Shown here piece after piece: positions 24,664-35,751 of a stretch of DNA of 37,824 nucleotides. The notes beneath the pieces were generated by a model. The model did no database searches. It was not told the origin of the DNA and saw only the letters and a list, made by a program, of their open reading frames with translations. Numbering within the stretch: the stretch's first letter is position 1; the number at the start of each line of letters is the position of its first letter. Both the position numbers and the translations under genes were made by a program. The DNA comes from Pinguiococcus pyrenoidosus (lineage: Eukaryota > Sar > Pinguiophyceae > Pinguiochrysidales > Pinguiochrysidaceae): the NCBI GenBank assembly GCA_019677205.1, contig JAAMXY010004953.1, forward strand, positions 1 to 37,824, given 5' to 3'.

Positions 24664-25590
24664 TTATGGTTTGCTATTTAATGTTATTGAAAAATCATTT
24701 CTTAAAAGATCTTCAATTTCATTAAATGATTTTTGTCCTAAATTTTTTAGATTTTTAAGCTGTTCAGTCGGATAATTTATTAAATCTAATAAAGTATTAA
24801 TCTCAGCTCTTTTTAAACAATTATAAGTTCTAACTGAAAGATTAAGATCTTCAAGTGTTATTCTATCTAAATTAGTAACCTTTTCTGGTTCCTGAAAATT
24901 TAAAAATTCAGGATCCGTCAAAGGTTTAAAGAGGCTAATAATTTCGTCACTTGCTTTAATAATACTTTCAATAGGACTAATACTTCCATTAGTTGTAATA
25001 TCTAATATTAAGTGTTCACGAATTTGATCTTCTGGAAGAATTAAAGTTTTAACCTCATAATTAACTTTGCGAACAGGCATAAAAACAGCGTCTACATCTA
25101 AAGAATCTATAAAATTATTTTGGACATGATTTTCTACTAAATTGTATCCTTTTCCAGTTTCAAGACCTAACTCTATCTCTAGATCAATTGCTTCAGATAC
25201 AGTAGCAATATATTGGGTTGGATTTACTAATTTGATGTCACTTGGCAATTGTAAATCTTTAGCTGTAATTACACAAGGACCTTTAACCTTTAAAAAAGCA
25301 TAATTTAACTCTTCTAATAATCCTTTAAAAATAATTTCTTTTAAATTTAATAAAATTTCTAAAGTATCTTCTCTAACTCCATTTAGCACTGAAAATTCAT
25401 GCTGAATTCCAGAAATTCGAACGCTAGTAATAGCAGTTGATTTCAGTTCGCTTAATAAAATTCTTCTAAGGGTATTAGCAATCGTAATTCCTTGTCCAGT
25501 TTCTAAAGGTCCTATGGAAAATTTAGCAAAATGATTTATAGGAGAAATGATTTCAGACTCCAAACATTTTATTTGAAATTTATTTATCAT
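24664..25590 (-). CDS. rpoA: RNA polymerase alpha subunit (plastid-encoded polymerase)
   Basis: The assembly platform of the plastid bacterial-type RNA polymerase. The 308-residue protein has an N-terminal dimerisation domain (FSIGPLETGQGITIANTLRR, SVRISGIQHEFS, GVREDTLEILLNLK). The C-terminal helix-hairpin-helix domain (RTYNCLKRAEINTLLDLI, NLGQKSFNEIEDLL) contacts DNA and activators. It lies after rps11, the standard alpha-operon order. Confidence 0.98.
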   Translation of the reverse strand: MINKFQIKCLESEIISPINHFAKFSIGPLETGQGITIANTLRRILLSELKSTAITSVRISGIQHEFSVLNGVREDTLEILLNLKEIIFKGLLEELNYAFLKVKGPCVITAKDLQLPSDIKLVNPTQYIATVSEAIDLEIELGLETGKGYNLVENHVQNNFIDSLDVDAVFMPVRKVNYEVKTLILPEDQIREHLILDITTNGSISPIESIIKASDEIISLFKPLTDPEFLNFQEPEKVTNLDRITLEDLNLSVRTYNCLKRAEINTLLDLINYPTEQLKNLKNLGQKSFNEIEDLLRNDFSITLNSKP

Positions 25591-25608
25591 AAAAAAAATT
25601 ACAAAAGT

Positions 25609-25986
25609 TTAAACACGACGTTTCTTAGGCGGACGGCATCCATTGTGGGGAACAGGCGTAACATCTTTTATCGTTACAATTCTTAAACCTAATTTTTGAA
25701 CAGCTCTAATCGCTGTTTCACGACCAACTCCTTGTCCTTTAACAATTATTTCAACTTTTTTTAGACCATCAGATAAAGCCTTAGTCATTGCATTTTCCGC
25801 AGCGATCTGGGCCGCAAAAGGTGTTGCTTTTCTTGTGCCTTTAAAACCATTTGCCCCAGCTGAAGAATGGGCAAGCGTATTTCCACTTAAATCTGTTACT
25901 GTAATAATTGTATTGTTAAAGGTTGAGTGAATATGAACAATACCCGAAACAATATTTTTTTTAACTTTTTTTGTTTTAACTCGCAT
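25609..25986 (-). CDS. rps11: 30S ribosomal protein S11
   Basis: A 125-residue platform protein with [50 protein letters not shown] and the end [12 protein letters not shown], all characteristic of S11. Full length. Confidence 0.98.
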   Translation of the reverse strand: MRVKTKKVKKNIVSGIVHIHSTFNNTIITVTDLSGNTLAHSSAGANGFKGTRKATPFAAQIAAENAMTKALSDGLKKVEIIVKGQGVGRETAIRAVQKLGLRIVTIKDVTPVPHNGCRPPKKRRV

Positions 25987-26015
25987 TTTTGTCCTTAAAA
26001 TTAAAGTATTATTTT

Positions 26016-26357
26016 TTATGTTCGACGCTTTGTACGAGAGTTAGTTCTTGTACGTTGTCCTCTTACTGGAAGTCCACTTTTATGTCTTTTTCCTCGAACA
26101 GATCTAATTTCCATTAAACGTTTTATATTCATCATATTTTGGCGGCGTAAATCACCTTCAACTCGAAATTCATCTTCAATAACATTTCGAATTTTACCAA
26201 TTTGTTCTTCATTTAAATCTTTTGTTCGAATATCAAAATTTATATCCGCTTTATTCAAAATTAAACGAGAAGTATGAAGGCCAATACCAAAAATATATGT
26301 TAAAGCGTATTCAATTCTTTTATCTCTAGGTAAATCAACACCTACTAATCTAACCAT
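26016..26357 (-). CDS. rps13: 30S ribosomal protein S13
   Basis: A 113-residue head protein starting [19 protein letters not shown], with a helix-two-turn-helix region and the basic tail [20 protein letters not shown]. It follows rpl36 after 7 bases. Confidence 0.97.
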   Translation of the reverse strand: MVRLVGVDLPRDKRIEYALTYIFGIGLHTSRLILNKADINFDIRTKDLNEEQIGKIRNVIEDEFRVEGDLRRQNMMNIKRLMEIRSVRGKRHKSGLPVRGQRTRTNSRTKRRT

Positions 26358-26364
26358 ATATAAA

Positions 26365-26478
26365 TTACCCTTGTTTTTGTTTATGTTTAGGATTCGTACA
26401 AATCACTAAAATTTTTCCATGTCTTTTAATAACACGACAATTATCACACATTTTTTTTACTGAAGGACGTACTTTCAT
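26365..26478 (-). CDS. rpl36: 50S ribosomal protein L36
   Basis: A 37-residue protein [20 protein letters not shown], then [17 protein letters not shown]. The Cys and His residues (CDNC, ICTNPKH) form the zinc site, so this is the zinc-binding form. Between secY and rps13, the conserved position. Confidence 0.97.
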   Translation of the reverse strand: MKVRPSVKKMCDNCRVIKRHGKILVICTNPKHKQKQG

Positions 26479-26491
26479 AATAATAAAATTT

Positions 26492-27739
26492 TTAAAGTTT
26501 TTTGTTTGAAAAATAAATTGAGCGAATTTCTTGGACTGAATCTAAGATAGCCCCCATTAAAATCATAAGAGAAGTTATACCAAAATTTTTAAGGCTTTGA
26601 ACTCCAAAAAAGACTTCAGCCAAATTCGGTAATATAATTAGAATTCCTAATATAGTTCCTCCCATTAAATTTAATCTGAAAAGAGTTTTATCCAGATAAA
26701 TCGATGTTTCTTCACCAGGTTTTACACCAACGATTATGGTAGCTGTTTTTTTCAAATCTTTTGCAATTTCAGTAGGATCTAAAATTACTGTCGAATAAAA
26801 ACATGTGCTTAAAACAATTAATGCGAAAAAAATAAAACTAGAAAAAAGTTTTGTAAAAAGAGGCGGGAAATTAGGCAAAAATTCTAAAGGAATAGGAAAA
26901 TTTATAGTATTAAGTAAGGTAGATCCAACAACTAAAACCGAAGATGCAATTACAACGGGTAAAACTCCTGTTGTATTCATTTTAAAAGGTATAAACATGC
27001 TATCTTTAGGCAAAGCAATTGTTTTAGTTAATTGTTGAGCGGATATTATTGGTAAAAAACGAATACCCTCTTGCAGAATAATAATTCCTATAATTGCAAC
27101 TAAAAACAACAATGTTGTTCCAAATAAATTAATTAAAATAATAGAATTGCTATTCCAATTTTTTATAATTAACTCTGGTACATTAGATAAAATATTCACT
27201 ACAATAAATAAAGAGGAACCATTACCAATACCTTTTTCTGTAATTATTTCGCTCAACCATAAAGATATCATAGATCCAGATGTTAAACAAATTATTACGT
27301 TAATTGCAACAGAAAAAGTTAAATTAAAAAGAAAAGGCTTTAAAGATAAAACAATATTAACAGCTTGAATAATAGCAATTAAAATAGTTGCAATTCTTGT
27401 AATTTGATTTAATTTTTGTCTTCCAATCTCTCCTTCTTCTTTTTGCAATTTTTTTAGCTGTGGAAAAATATTTGTTACTAATTGAATAATAATAGAAGCA
27501 TTTATATAAGGTAAAATTCCAAGTGTAAATAAGCCAAATCTTAAAAACCCTCCTCCTGAAACAGTATTTAGAAGATTTGAAATTGTAGGGTTTGTTTTTG
27601 AAGCCTCTAAAAGAAATTGAGTATCAATATTAGGAATTGGAATAAATGTTCCTAAATGATACAAAAAAATAGCTAGAAGTGTTAAAATTACCTTATTTCT
27701 AATTTCATTATCTGTTTTTGCTATTTGATCAGAATTCAT
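26492..27739 (-). CDS. secY: SecY, protein translocase channel subunit
   Basis: The channel of the thylakoid Sec translocase, partner of SecA and SecE. The 415-residue protein has about ten membrane helices, with family landmarks [40 protein letters not shown] and [13 protein letters not shown]. It is embedded in the ribosomal cluster between rps5 and rpl36, as in bacteria. Precursors such as cytochrome f and PsaF in this window have signal peptides that fit this route. Confidence 0.97.
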   Translation of the reverse strand: MNSDQIAKTDNEIRNKVILTLLAIFLYHLGTFIPIPNIDTQFLLEASKTNPTISNLLNTVSGGGFLRFGLFTLGILPYINASIIIQLVTNIFPQLKKLQKEEGEIGRQKLNQITRIATILIAIIQAVNIVLSLKPFLFNLTFSVAINVIICLTSGSMISLWLSEIITEKGIGNGSSLFIVVNILSNVPELIIKNWNSNSIILINLFGTTLLFLVAIIGIIILQEGIRFLPIISAQQLTKTIALPKDSMFIPFKMNTTGVLPVVIASSVLVVGSTLLNTINFPIPLEFLPNFPPLFTKLFSSFIFFALIVLSTCFYSTVILDPTEIAKDLKKTATIIVGVKPGEETSIYLDKTLFRLNLMGGTILGILIILPNLAEVFFGVQSLKNFGITSLMILMGAILDSVQEIRSIYFSNKKL

Positions 27740-27751
27740 ATAACATTTTAG

Positions 27752-28288
27752 TTAATTATAAAAATGTGTTAAAGAAAGATCTCTTTGTTTTGCTATTTGC
27801 TTTAATGTTCTTAAAGTTTTAAGAGCTTCTACTGTAGCTTGTGCATTATTAAGCAAATTATTTGAACCTAAACGTTTTGCTAGTATATTTTGTATACCTG
27901 CAGCTTCTAATACTATTCTTACAGAACTTCCAGCAATAACACCAGAACCTGGAGCAGCTGGACGTATAATAATGTTAGAAGCACCAAATCTTCCAGTAAC
28001 TAAATGAGGTATTGTTTTATTGGTTGTCAATGGAATAGCTATTAAATTCTTTCGACCTACATTTACAGCTTTTTGAACCGCTTTAGTAACATCATCAGCT
28101 TTAGCTACACCAACACCTACTTTACCTAAACTGTTTCCTACTACTACTACTGCTCTAAAGCTTAATTTTTTTCCACCAGTTGTTACTTTTGTCACACGTT
28201 TTACTTCAATAACCTTTTCAGTCCATTTTACTGATGGTTGATTTCGTCTATTAGGTCGTCTACGACGAATTTCATTTTTATCACTCAT
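27752..28288 (-). CDS. rps5: 30S ribosomal protein S5
   Basis: A 178-residue protein with an N-terminal double-stranded-RNA-binding fold (WTEKVIEVKRVTKVTTGGKK, FRAVVVVGNSLGKVGVGVAK) and a C-terminal domain (RPAAPGSGVIAGSSVRIVLE). It contributes to decoding fidelity. It lies between rpl18 and secY. Confidence 0.97.
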   Translation of the reverse strand: MSDKNEIRRRRPNRRNQPSVKWTEKVIEVKRVTKVTTGGKKLSFRAVVVVGNSLGKVGVGVAKADDVTKAVQKAVNVGRKNLIAIPLTTNKTIPHLVTGRFGASNIIIRPAAPGSGVIAGSSVRIVLEAAGIQNILAKRLGSNNLLNNAQATVEALKTLRTLKQIAKQRDLSLTHFYN

Positions 28289-28313
28289 ATAAAATTTAGA
28301 TATTATTTTATTG

Positions 28314-28637
28314 TTAAATATTTAAACCAGCTTCTCGCATACCATCTGCTAAAGCTTTTATTCTACCATGATATAATCTTCCGTTACGGTCAAAAATTCC
28401 GTTTTGGATATTTTTATCTATTAATTTTTTACCAAATATTAATCCAACATTATAGGCAGCCTCACAATTATCGGTAGTAGAAAACTTATCTTGAATTTCT
28501 TTATTTAATGTAGAGAAAGCTAATAAAGTTTTACCTTCTTTGTCATTAATTGCTTGGATATAAATATGATTATTTGAACGAAAAACTGAAAAACGAGGCT
28601 TTTCTCCAGTTCCATATATTTTTTTCTTAAACTTCAT
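28314..28637 (-). CDS. rpl18: 50S ribosomal protein L18
   Basis: A 107-residue 5S rRNA-binding protein with KPRFSVFRSNNHIYIQAIND, NVGLIFGKKLID and the end DRNGRLYHGRIKALADGMRE. It starts 3 bases after the rpl6 stop. Confidence 0.96.
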   Translation of the reverse strand: MKFKKKIYGTGEKPRFSVFRSNNHIYIQAINDKEGKTLLAFSTLNKEIQDKFSTTDNCEAAYNVGLIFGKKLIDKNIQNGIFDRNGRLYHGRIKALADGMREAGLNI

Positions 28638-28640
28638 AAT

Positions 28641-29186
28641 TTATTTTTTACCTGCTTTGCCAACTTTTCTAATAATAGTTTCATTTTTATACTTAATTCC
28701 TTTACCTTTATAAGGCTCAGGTGGACGCATATCTCTAATATTTGCGGCTAAAAGACCAACTTCCTGTTTACAGATTCCGATAATAGTCATAATATTGCCC
28801 TCCATCTTGATTTCGATGTTCTCGGGAATATCTACATCAATTGGATGGCTATAACCTAAATTAAGATTTAAAGTTTTTCCTTTAACTTGACCTCTATAAC
28901 CGACACCATTAATTTCTAAAATCTTTTCAAATCTCTGAGAAACACCTATTACCATATTATTTATAAGTGTTCTATATAATCCTTGAAATTGTCTAGCTTT
29001 CCGATTATTTGCATCTTTAATTTTTACCAAAATATTAGCTTCATTAATCTCTACATCTAATATATCTGCAGGATAATCTTGTGTTAACTCCCCAAAATTT
29101 CCCTTAACGTGAATTACATTTTCAAGCTTACGAGAAACATTTACTTTGTCGGGTATAGCTATAGCTAATTTTCCTATTCGCGACAT
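28641..29186 (-). CDS. rpl6: 50S ribosomal protein L6
   Basis: A 181-residue protein beginning MSRIGKLAIAIPDKVNVS, with the second-domain signature RPPEPYKGKGIKYKNE and a lysine-rich end. It lies between rps8 and rpl18. Length is normal. Confidence 0.97.
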   Translation of the reverse strand: MSRIGKLAIAIPDKVNVSRKLENVIHVKGNFGELTQDYPADILDVEINEANILVKIKDANNRKARQFQGLYRTLINNMVIGVSQRFEKILEINGVGYRGQVKGKTLNLNLGYSHPIDVDIPENIEIKMEGNIMTIIGICKQEVGLLAANIRDMRPPEPYKGKGIKYKNETIIRKVGKAGKK

Positions 29187-29228
29187 AATGATAAGTCCTT
29201 ATATTATTTAATAATTTTAATTATTTTT

Positions 29229-29630
29229 TTACCAAACATAACAAAGTATTTCACCACCAATTTTCATATTTTTAGCTTGACGTTCTGTCATTATACCCTT
29301 TGATGTGGATATAATAGCAATACCCGTATTTGTAAAAACATTTGGTAAATTACGATAACCTGAATAAATTTTCAGTCCTGGTCTACTTATGCGCTTCAAG
29401 TTTTGTATCACCGGTTGACGTTTTCTTCCTTTATATTTTAATGAAAGGATAAGAAAAGGGAATTTTTCAGTATCTTTAAATTCATCAAAATCTAATATAA
29501 ATCCTTCATCTTTTAAAACTTTTGCAATAGCAATAGTAACTTTTGTAGAAGGAACTTGAACAATTTGATGTTTAACTAAATTCGCATTACGAATTCGAGT
29601 TAACATATCCGAAATAGTATCTGTAACCAT
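29229..29630 (-). CDS. rps8: 30S ribosomal protein S8
   Basis: A 133-residue protein starting [20 protein letters not shown], with the C-terminal [18 protein letters not shown] and GGEILCYVW motifs typical of S8. It follows rpl5. Confidence 0.97.
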   Translation of the reverse strand: MVTDTISDMLTRIRNANLVKHQIVQVPSTKVTIAIAKVLKDEGFILDFDEFKDTEKFPFLILSLKYKGRKRQPVIQNLKRISRPGLKIYSGYRNLPNVFTNTGIAIISTSKGIMTERQAKNMKIGGEILCYVW

Positions 29631-29657
29631 CAGATTTCCTTGCTTGTTTATAATTAA

Positions 29658-30206
29658 TTAATTTTTTTGCAGATCCGCAAATGGAAGTCCTAATTCTTTT
29701 AATAAAAAAAGTCCTTCTTCATTAGTTTTAGCAGTCGTACTAATTGTTATGTTAAATCCTCTTGTTTTGTCGATCTTTTCATAGCTTATTTCTGGAAAAA
29801 TTAATTGTTCAGTAATTCCTAAATTATAATTTCCTCTTCCATCAAATGCTAGAGGATTTAAACCGCGAAAATCTCTAGTTCGAGGCAAGACAATATGAAT
29901 TAAACGTGCTAGGAAAGAATACATTCTTTCTCTTCGTAAAGTTACGGAAACGCCTAAAGGCATACCCTCTCGAATCTTAAATCCTGCAATTGATTTCTTT
30001 GCTAATCTTACAACAGGTTGTTGACCTGTTATAACTCGAAATTCATCAATTGTTGATTGTAAAACATTCTTGTTTGAAGCATCCATCCCTAAACCCCTGT
30101 TAACAGTTATTTTCACTAATTTAGGAATTTGTAATGAGTTTTGATACTTGAATTCGTCATTTAACTTATTAAAAACGGTTTCTTTGTATAATTCTTTTAG
30201 ATCCAT
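29658..30206 (-). CDS. rpl5: 50S ribosomal protein L5
   Basis: A 182-residue 5S rRNA-binding protein with [33 protein letters not shown], a [20 protein letters not shown] loop and the C-terminal [20 protein letters not shown]. Between rpl24 and rps8. Confidence 0.97.
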   Translation of the reverse strand: MDLKELYKETVFNKLNDEFKYQNSLQIPKLVKITVNRGLGMDASNKNVLQSTIDEFRVITGQQPVVRLAKKSIAGFKIREGMPLGVSVTLRRERMYSFLARLIHIVLPRTRDFRGLNPLAFDGRGNYNLGITEQLIFPEISYEKIDKTRGFNITISTTAKTNEEGLFLLKELGLPFADLQKN

Positions 30207-30212
30207 ATTTTT

Positions 30213-30446
30213 TTAATCTTTAATTTTTAAATTTGAACAATGGATGGGTAATTCAATTTGTTTTATTTCACCCTTTTTATCTTTGCTAGTTGGCTTTATT
30301 GAACGGAATTTAATATTAATACCCTGAACTAATGCCTTATTTTTTTTTGGAAATAAAGCAAGAATTTTTCCTTCTCTTCCCTTATCTTTGCCAACTAAGA
30401 CTTCAACATTATCACCGACTTTAAATCTTGTTTTAAATTTTTGCAT
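30213..30446 (-). CDS. rpl24: 50S ribosomal protein L24
   Basis: A 77-residue KOW-domain protein with FKVGDNVEVLVGKDKGREGK near the start. It begins on the base directly after the rpl14 stop codon, suggesting coupled translation. Confidence 0.95.
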   Translation of the reverse strand: MQKFKTRFKVGDNVEVLVGKDKGREGKILALFPKKNKALVQGINIKFRSIKPTSKDKKGEIKQIELPIHCSNLKIKD

Positions 30447-30812
30447 TTACAATACCTCAGGTGCTAAAGAAACAATTTTAGTAAAATTATTTTCACGGAT
30501 TTCACGGGCAATTGGTCCAAAAACACGAGTACCCCGAGGATTATTTTCCGCATTAATTATTACTGCTGCATTTTCATCAAATCTAATACTCATCCCATTT
30601 GATCTAGAAATATTTGCTTTTGTTCTAACAACTACTGCTCGAACAACATCGGATTTTTTAACGGGCATATTAGGTAAAGAGTCTTTAACAACTCCGATAA
30701 TAACATCGCCAACTCTTGCAAATTTACGTCGCCCACCTAAAACCTTTATGCACATAATTTTTTTAGCTCCAGTATTGTCAGCTACTGTAAGATATGTTTG
30801 AGGTTGAATCAT
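30447..30812 (-). CDS. rpl14: 50S ribosomal protein L14
   Basis: A 121-residue protein starting [20 protein letters not shown], with [20 protein letters not shown] and a [11 protein letters not shown] signature. It sits at the subunit interface. Directly abuts rpl24. Confidence 0.98.
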   Translation of the reverse strand: MIQPQTYLTVADNTGAKKIMCIKVLGGRRKFARVGDVIIGVVKDSLPNMPVKKSDVVRAVVVRTKANISRSNGMSIRFDENAAVIINAENNPRGTRVFGPIAREIRENNFTKIVSLAPEVL

Positions 30813-30826
30813 TTTAATTTTATTTT

Positions 30827-31066
30827 TTAATCTTTAATAAGGGTTTTAAAAACCCAGCGCTTTGTTTTACTTAAAGGTCTTGTTTCTTCAATTAAAACTC
30901 GATCTCCTAAATTACATGTTTGATTTTCATCATGTGCTATATAACGTTTACGCTTAACAATTGTTTTTGAATAAAAAGGATGCTTATAACGCTTTTCAGC
31001 AACAACAACTATTGTTTTTTGCATTTTGGTACTAACAACAGTACCGATTTGTTTTTTTACACTCAT
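30827..31066 (-). CDS. rps17: 30S ribosomal protein S17
   Basis: A 79-residue OB-fold protein with [20 protein letters not shown] and [18 protein letters not shown]. It lies between rpl29 and rpl14, the S10-operon order. Confidence 0.97.
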   Translation of the reverse strand: MSVKKQIGTVVSTKMQKTIVVVAEKRYKHPFYSKTIVKRKRYIAHDENQTCNLGDRVLIEETRPLSKTKRWVFKTLIKD

Positions 31067-31090
31067 TTTAATTATGTCAAATAATTCGAT

Positions 31091-31297
31091 TTATAAAAAT
31101 TTTTTATCTGCTTTTAATAGATTCAATTGAGCAATTTTACGGCGGGTAAACTTAAATTCATGTGATTTAAAGGATTTTCTAGTTGCCTTTTTCAATCTTA
31201 AATTTGCTAAATCACGCTTTAAATCTAGTATTTTATTTTCAATTTCATCCACTGACTCAAATTCATCTTTCAAGCCATTAAATTTAGGTAAAGTCAT
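31091..31297 (-). CDS. rpl29: 50S ribosomal protein L29
   Basis: A 68-residue helical protein near the exit tunnel. The family pattern is visible as EIENKILDLKRDLANLRLKK and a following FTRRKIAQLNLL. Sequence conservation is lower than in its neighbours, but position between rpl16 and rps17 supports it. Confidence 0.93.
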   Translation of the reverse strand: MTLPKFNGLKDEFESVDEIENKILDLKRDLANLRLKKATRKSFKSHEFKFTRRKIAQLNLLKADKKFL

Positions 31298-31327
31298 AAA
31301 CTTTCAATATTTTTAATATTTTAATAG

Positions 31328-31738
31328 TTATTTTTGGCGCACTAAAATTTTTACTTTTATAGGAAGCTTGTATGCCGCTGTTTTTAATGCATTAACAGCC
31401 AGAGTTTCTGGTACACCAGCTAACTCAAATAATATTTTACCTGGCTTTACGACAGCAACCCAATAGTCTGGAGCACCTTTACCAGACCCCATTCGAGATT
31501 CTGCTGCACGAGCAGATATAGATTTATCTGGAAAAACATTTATCCATAATTTACCACCACGTTTAGTATAGCGAGTAATAGTTCGTCTTGTTGCTTCAAT
31601 TTGTCGTGAAGTTATCCAAGTAGGTTCTAAAGCCTGTATGGCATAATCTCCAAAACAAATCCTATTTCCGCGGGTTGCTTTTCCCTTAAGACGACCCCTT
31701 TGAAATTTTCTAAATTTTGTTCTTTTTGGACTAAGCAT
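31328..31738 (-). CDS. rpl16: 50S ribosomal protein L16
   Basis: A 136-residue protein starting [20 protein letters not shown], with [20 protein letters not shown] and [20 protein letters not shown]. It contacts A-site tRNA. There is no intron, in contrast to most land plant plastids. Confidence 0.98.
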   Translation of the reverse strand: MLSPKRTKFRKFQRGRLKGKATRGNRICFGDYAIQALEPTWITSRQIEATRRTITRYTKRGGKLWINVFPDKSISARAAESRMGSGKGAPDYWVAVVKPGKILFELAGVPETLAVNALKTAAYKLPIKVKILVRQK

Positions 31739-31789
31739 ATTTAAATTGTTCTAATTCTTATTTATCTATTTTAGTTAGGTGAAAAAATT

Positions 31790-32428
31790 TTAAATGACTT
31801 CACCTTTAAATAACCAAACTTTTATTCCTAAAATCCCATAAATTGTTAAAGCTGTTTGATAAGAATAATCAATATCCGCTCTTAAAGTTTGTAAGGGAAC
31901 TCTACCTTCACGGAACCATTCACTACGAGCAATTTCAGCGCCATTTAATCGACCTGATACTTGAACTTTAACACCCTTAATAATGCTTTTATCAATTTTA
32001 GATACAGCATTTTGCATAGCTCTTTTAAATGAAACCCTATTTTCTAGGTCGTTTCCAATAGATTCTGCAAGTAATTTTGCATCACAAAACGGATTTTTAA
32101 TTTCAATAATATTCAATTGAAATGTTACATCACTATCTGTAAATTTATTCAGGCTTTGTGAAAGTGTTTGAATTCCTACTCCACCTCGACCAATTATATT
32201 AGCAGGTTTTGCAGTATGAATATCGATCTGAATTTGTTTACCATTGAATTTTCTACTTATTTCAACAAAAGAAATATTGGCATTTTGGTAATTTTTTTCA
32301 ATATAAGACCGAATATCATTATCTTGTTTTAAAAGACTTGAATATGATCGGAAAGATGAATACCAATTCGATTTATGTTCTTTTGTAATTCCTAGACGGA
32401 ATCCTGTTGGATGAATCTTACGCCCCAT
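31790..32428 (-). CDS. rps3: 30S ribosomal protein S3
   Basis: A 212-residue protein starting [20 protein letters not shown], with a KH domain ([19 protein letters not shown]) and a C-terminal domain ([36 protein letters not shown]). It starts 2 bases after the rpl22 stop. Confidence 0.97.
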   Translation of the reverse strand: MGRKIHPTGFRLGITKEHKSNWYSSFRSYSSLLKQDNDIRSYIEKNYQNANISFVEISRKFNGKQIQIDIHTAKPANIIGRGGVGIQTLSQSLNKFTDSDVTFQLNIIEIKNPFCDAKLLAESIGNDLENRVSFKRAMQNAVSKIDKSIIKGVKVQVSGRLNGAEIARSEWFREGRVPLQTLRADIDYSYQTALTIYGILGIKVWLFKGEVI

Positions 32429-32430
32429 AA

Positions 32431-32781
32431 TTATTCCTCATTAGATTGTACTTTGATAGTTATATGACAAGTATATTTATGAATTGAATATACTCGACCT
32501 TGCGCACGTGATTTAAATCGTTTTAAAATAGGCCCTTTATCTACATAAGCTTCTGAAATAAATAAATCCTGTTTTTTTAAACCAAGATTTGTTTGTGCAT
32601 TAGCCGCTGCAGATTGTAAAACCTGCCAAATAGGTAAACAAGATTTGTATGGTAAAAATTCAAGAACCATTAAAGCTTCTTGATAACTTAAGTATTTTAA
32701 TTGCTTCAAAACTCTACGGACTTTTGACGGAGACATCCTAATATACTTTGCAGTGGCTTTTGCCATTGTTTTATCTTTCAT
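32431..32781 (-). CDS. rpl22: 50S ribosomal protein L22
   Basis: A 116-residue exit-tunnel protein with [38 protein letters not shown] and a C-terminal HITIKV strand. The ATG at 32781 gives the longest form; a second ATG at 32766 (codon 6) is a plausible alternative start. Confidence 0.96.
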   Translation of the reverse strand: MKDKTMAKATAKYIRMSPSKVRRVLKQLKYLSYQEALMVLEFLPYKSCLPIWQVLQSAAANAQTNLGLKKQDLFISEAYVDKGPILKRFKSRAQGRVYSIHKYTCHITIKVQSNEE

Positions 32782-32810
32782 AAAATTTAAAGCTTATAAA
32801 ATTATGTAAT

Positions 32811-33092
32811 TTAACGTTTCTTTGTTTTTCTATCAGCTTTAATGTGAGTACGAAACGTTCGACTAGGAGCAAATTCTCCAAGTTTATGGCCCACAAGCTG
32901 ATCTGTAATATAAACAGGAATATGTTGTTGCCCATTATAAACTGCAATAGTATGACCTACCATCGTTGGCAATATTGTTGATGATCTTGACCAAGTTTTA
33001 ATAACTTCTTTTCCACCAGAATCATTTAATTTATCAATTTTTTTCAATAGATGATATGCAACAAATGGACCTTTTTTAATAGATCTTGACAT
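32811..33092 (-). CDS. rps19: 30S ribosomal protein S19
   Basis: A 93-residue head protein starting [18 protein letters not shown], with [20 protein letters not shown] and [14 protein letters not shown]. Between rpl2 and rpl22. Confidence 0.98.
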   Translation of the reverse strand: MSRSIKKGPFVAYHLLKKIDKLNDSGGKEVIKTWSRSSTILPTMVGHTIAVYNGQQHIPVYITDQLVGHKLGEFAPSRTFRTHIKADRKTKKR

Positions 33093-33115
33093 AAACTAAT
33101 TATTCCTCAAACTTT

Positions 33116-33943
33116 TTATTTACGTCGTCTTACAATATAAGCATCTGTAAGACTTTTTCGATTTCGTGTTTTAACACCTAATGCCTTTTTACCCCAAGGA
33201 GTTAAAGGACTTTTTCGGCCTACTGGAGCACGGCCTTCACCACCACCATGTGGGTGATCACAAGGATTCATTACGCTTCCTCTAACTGTTGGTCTTATAC
33301 CTAGCCAACGTTTTCTTCCTGCTTTACCAAGAACTATATTACTAGCATCTTCATTGCTAACTTGACCTAATGTTGCATAGCAATTTTGTGAAACTAATCG
33401 GATTTCTTTTGATGGTAAGCGCAAAGTTGCATAATTACCTTCTTTTGCTAAAATCTGAGCACTAGTTCCGGCAGCACGAACAATTTGCCCCCCACGGTTA
33501 GGTTGCAATTCAATATTATGAATTTCACTACCTAATGGTATATTTTTAATTGGTAAAGCATTTCCAATAATAAGAGGTACATTTGATCCAGCCTCTAAAC
33601 GCGTTCCAATTTTTAAATTTCTTGGAGCTAAAATATATCTTTTTTCTCCATCTACATAATGAATTAATGCAATTCTGGCATTTCTATTTGGATCATATTC
33701 AATACTATGAACGAATCCAAATACATTTAATTTATTACGTTTAAAATCAATAATACGATATCTACGTTTATGACCTCCACCACGATGTCTTATTGTAATA
33801 CGTCCTTGATTATTTCTACCTTTTGAACGGTGTAATGAAGTTGTTAATTTTTTCTCGGGCTTACTTTTTGTAATTGATTCGAATTTAGATACGCTACGAT
33901 TTCGTGTACCTGGTGTATATGATTGATAGACACGAATTGCCAT
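33116..33943 (-). CDS. rpl2: 50S ribosomal protein L2
   Basis: A 275-residue protein of the peptidyl-transferase region. It has [40 protein letters not shown] and the highly conserved [20 protein letters not shown] loop with the catalytic-centre histidine. Intronless and full length. Confidence 0.98.
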   Translation of the reverse strand: MAIRVYQSYTPGTRNRSVSKFESITKSKPEKKLTTSLHRSKGRNNQGRITIRHRGGGHKRRYRIIDFKRNKLNVFGFVHSIEYDPNRNARIALIHYVDGEKRYILAPRNLKIGTRLEAGSNVPLIIGNALPIKNIPLGSEIHNIELQPNRGGQIVRAAGTSAQILAKEGNYATLRLPSKEIRLVSQNCYATLGQVSNEDASNIVLGKAGRKRWLGIRPTVRGSVMNPCDHPHGGGEGRAPVGRKSPLTPWGKKALGVKTRNRKSLTDAYIVRRRK

Positions 33944-33948
33944 AAAAA

Positions 33949-34266
33949 TTATTCCTCTTCAAATAAATTTATTCTATCTTCTGCAACAAGTTTTACTATT
34001 GCTTTTTTATATTGTGGTTTATAACCAAAAGTTCGCCCTAAACGTTTTTTCTTTAAAGGCTGAACTAGAGTGTTAATTTTTTCAACTTTTACGTTGAAAA
34101 AAAATTCAATAGCTTCTTTAATTTCAGGTTTTGTTGCCTTCTTTGCAACAATAAATGAATATTGATTCTGTTCCAAATTACGAGTACTTTTATCTGTAAT
34201 AATTGGATATTTCAATATATCTAATATTTGTGCTTTAGTTTTTTCTTGAAATACTTTTTTAACCAT
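33949..34266 (-). CDS. rpl23: 50S ribosomal protein L23
   Basis: A 105-residue tunnel-exit protein with [40 protein letters not shown] and the loop [20 protein letters not shown]. It lies 5 bases upstream of rpl2. About 15 extra residues precede the usual start. Confidence 0.96.
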   Translation of the reverse strand: MVKKVFQEKTKAQILDILKYPIITDKSTRNLEQNQYSFIVAKKATKPEIKEAIEFFFNVKVEKINTLVQPLKKKRLGRTFGYKPQYKKAIVKLVAEDRINLFEEE

Positions 34267-34310
34267 ATCGTAATTAATAGTTATTTTTTCAAATCTTAAA
34301 TTTTATTTTT

Positions 34311-34970
34311 CTATTTAATACCTTCTAAAAAAGTTTTTGCCAAAATAATTTTTTGACCCCCTTTACAAAGTAATGGAACATTTAAATTTTCTTGCTGGAC
34401 TAAATAAATATTCTTTAAATTTTTTGTTGTTTTCTTTAATGCTAGATATGATTCATTTGTATCAGCTAATATTAAATACTTAGTATGTAAATTTAATTCT
34501 TCTTTATTTAGAGTCTGTATTAAATTTTGTAAAACTAATAAGAAATCTTTGGTTTTATCAAGTTTTTCAAAACATGAAAGGTTATTTAAAACAATTAAAT
34601 TATCACGAGTAGAATGTAATAAAGTTCTTACAGTAATAAATTTTTCTTTACGATTTAGTTTTAAATTATAAGCTTGTGGTTTTGGGCCAAAAATCACACC
34701 ACCACCTCTCCATAAAGGAGATCGATTTGATCCTGCTCGTGCACGCCCTGTACCCTTTTGTTTCCAAGGTTTCTTTCCACCACCACGCACCTCAGATCTA
34801 GTTTTAGTGCTATGATTTCCTTTACGTTTATTTTTTTGATAAACCATTAATGATCTATGGGCAACAAATTTAAAGTTTGTTGCAACATCCCATTCAAATT
34901 TTAGCTCTTCATTCTGAGAAAAATCACTTGGTGCTAAACATTTGAGACTAAATTCTTGTTTAATAGCCAT
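34311..34970 (-). CDS. rpl4: 50S ribosomal protein L4
   Basis: A 219-residue protein whose extended loop lines the exit tunnel: TRSEVRGGGKKPWKQKGTGR, then RAGSNRSPLWRGGGVIFGP. The C-terminal half is less conserved, as in other plastids. Second gene of the S10-type cluster. Confidence 0.96.
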   Translation of the reverse strand: MAIKQEFSLKCLAPSDFSQNEELKFEWDVATNFKFVAHRSLMVYQKNKRKGNHSTKTRSEVRGGGKKPWKQKGTGRARAGSNRSPLWRGGGVIFGPKPQAYNLKLNRKEKFITVRTLLHSTRDNLIVLNNLSCFEKLDKTKDFLLVLQNLIQTLNKEELNLHTKYLILADTNESYLALKKTTKNLKNIYLVQQENLNVPLLCKGGQKIILAKTFLEGIK

Positions 34971-35006
34971 AAATTTTTTTATTAAAATTTTTCTAATTAG
35001 GTAGAA

Positions 35007-35648
35007 TTAAATAATCGTAGATGATTTTTTTGAAGGTTTTATTGTCAATAAATTTCCTGGTTTTCCTGGAACAGATCCCTTCAAAACTAGTAAATTTTGA
35101 TTTGTATCTACTTCAATAACTTCTAAATTTAGTATTGTAGTTTTTTTATTTCCATACTGACCTGCCATTTTTTTTCCTGGGAAAACTCGAGCAGGTGTAG
35201 CACAGGCTCCAATAGAACCAGGTGCTCTATGGTTTTTTGAACCATGAGTCATCGGACCACGTCGGAAATTATTCCTTTTTTGGTTACCGGCAAAACCTTT
35301 ACCAATTGAATTGCCTGTAACATCAACTTTTGTTCCTAGCATATTTTCATCAACTTCAATTAATTGACCAATTGCAAAATCTTCAGTTTCATTAACAGGA
35401 AATTCTTTTAAGTACTTCAATGAAGGACTATTTGTTTTTTCTAAATGACCCAATTCAGGCTTTGTTAATTTTCTTTTAGGGATTTGACCATAGCCTATTT
35501 GAATAGCACTATAGCCATGAGTTTCTTGGGTTTTAATTTGTGTTATTAAACAAGGTCCAACCCTAACGATAGTTACAGGTACTATGTTACCATTTTCATC
35601 AAATATCTGTGTCATACCAATTTTGTTACCCAAAATTCCAATTGACAT
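35007..35648 (-). CDS. rpl3: 50S ribosomal protein L3
   Basis: A 213-residue protein starting [20 protein letters not shown], with [20 protein letters not shown] and [20 protein letters not shown] reaching the peptidyl-transferase centre. A clear ribosome-binding purine run precedes the ATG. It is the first gene of the 29-gene supercluster; the promoter should lie in the 195-base gap shared with dnaK. Confidence 0.98.
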   Translation of the reverse strand: MSIGILGNKIGMTQIFDENGNIVPVTIVRVGPCLITQIKTQETHGYSAIQIGYGQIPKRKLTKPELGHLEKTNSPSLKYLKEFPVNETEDFAIGQLIEVDENMLGTKVDVTGNSIGKGFAGNQKRNNFRRGPMTHGSKNHRAPGSIGACATPARVFPGKKMAGQYGNKKTTILNLEVIEVDTNQNLLVLKGSVPGKPGNLLTIKPSKKSSTII

Positions 35649-35751
35649 GCTTTTATCTCCTCTTTAATTTTTAGTGGTTAAGAGTATTTATTACTATAAT
35701 AATTAACCTTTAGAAATAGTTATTTAAAAGTTTCAAAAACAAGTACTTATT

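Noticed and set aside
26805-27368. Plus-strand frames inside secY
   Set aside because: Antisense to an intact, well-supported gene; no independent evidence.
30388-30801. 137-codon plus-strand frame antisense to rpl14 and rpl24
   Set aside because: Long only because the opposite strand is conserved coding sequence; no homology pattern seen.
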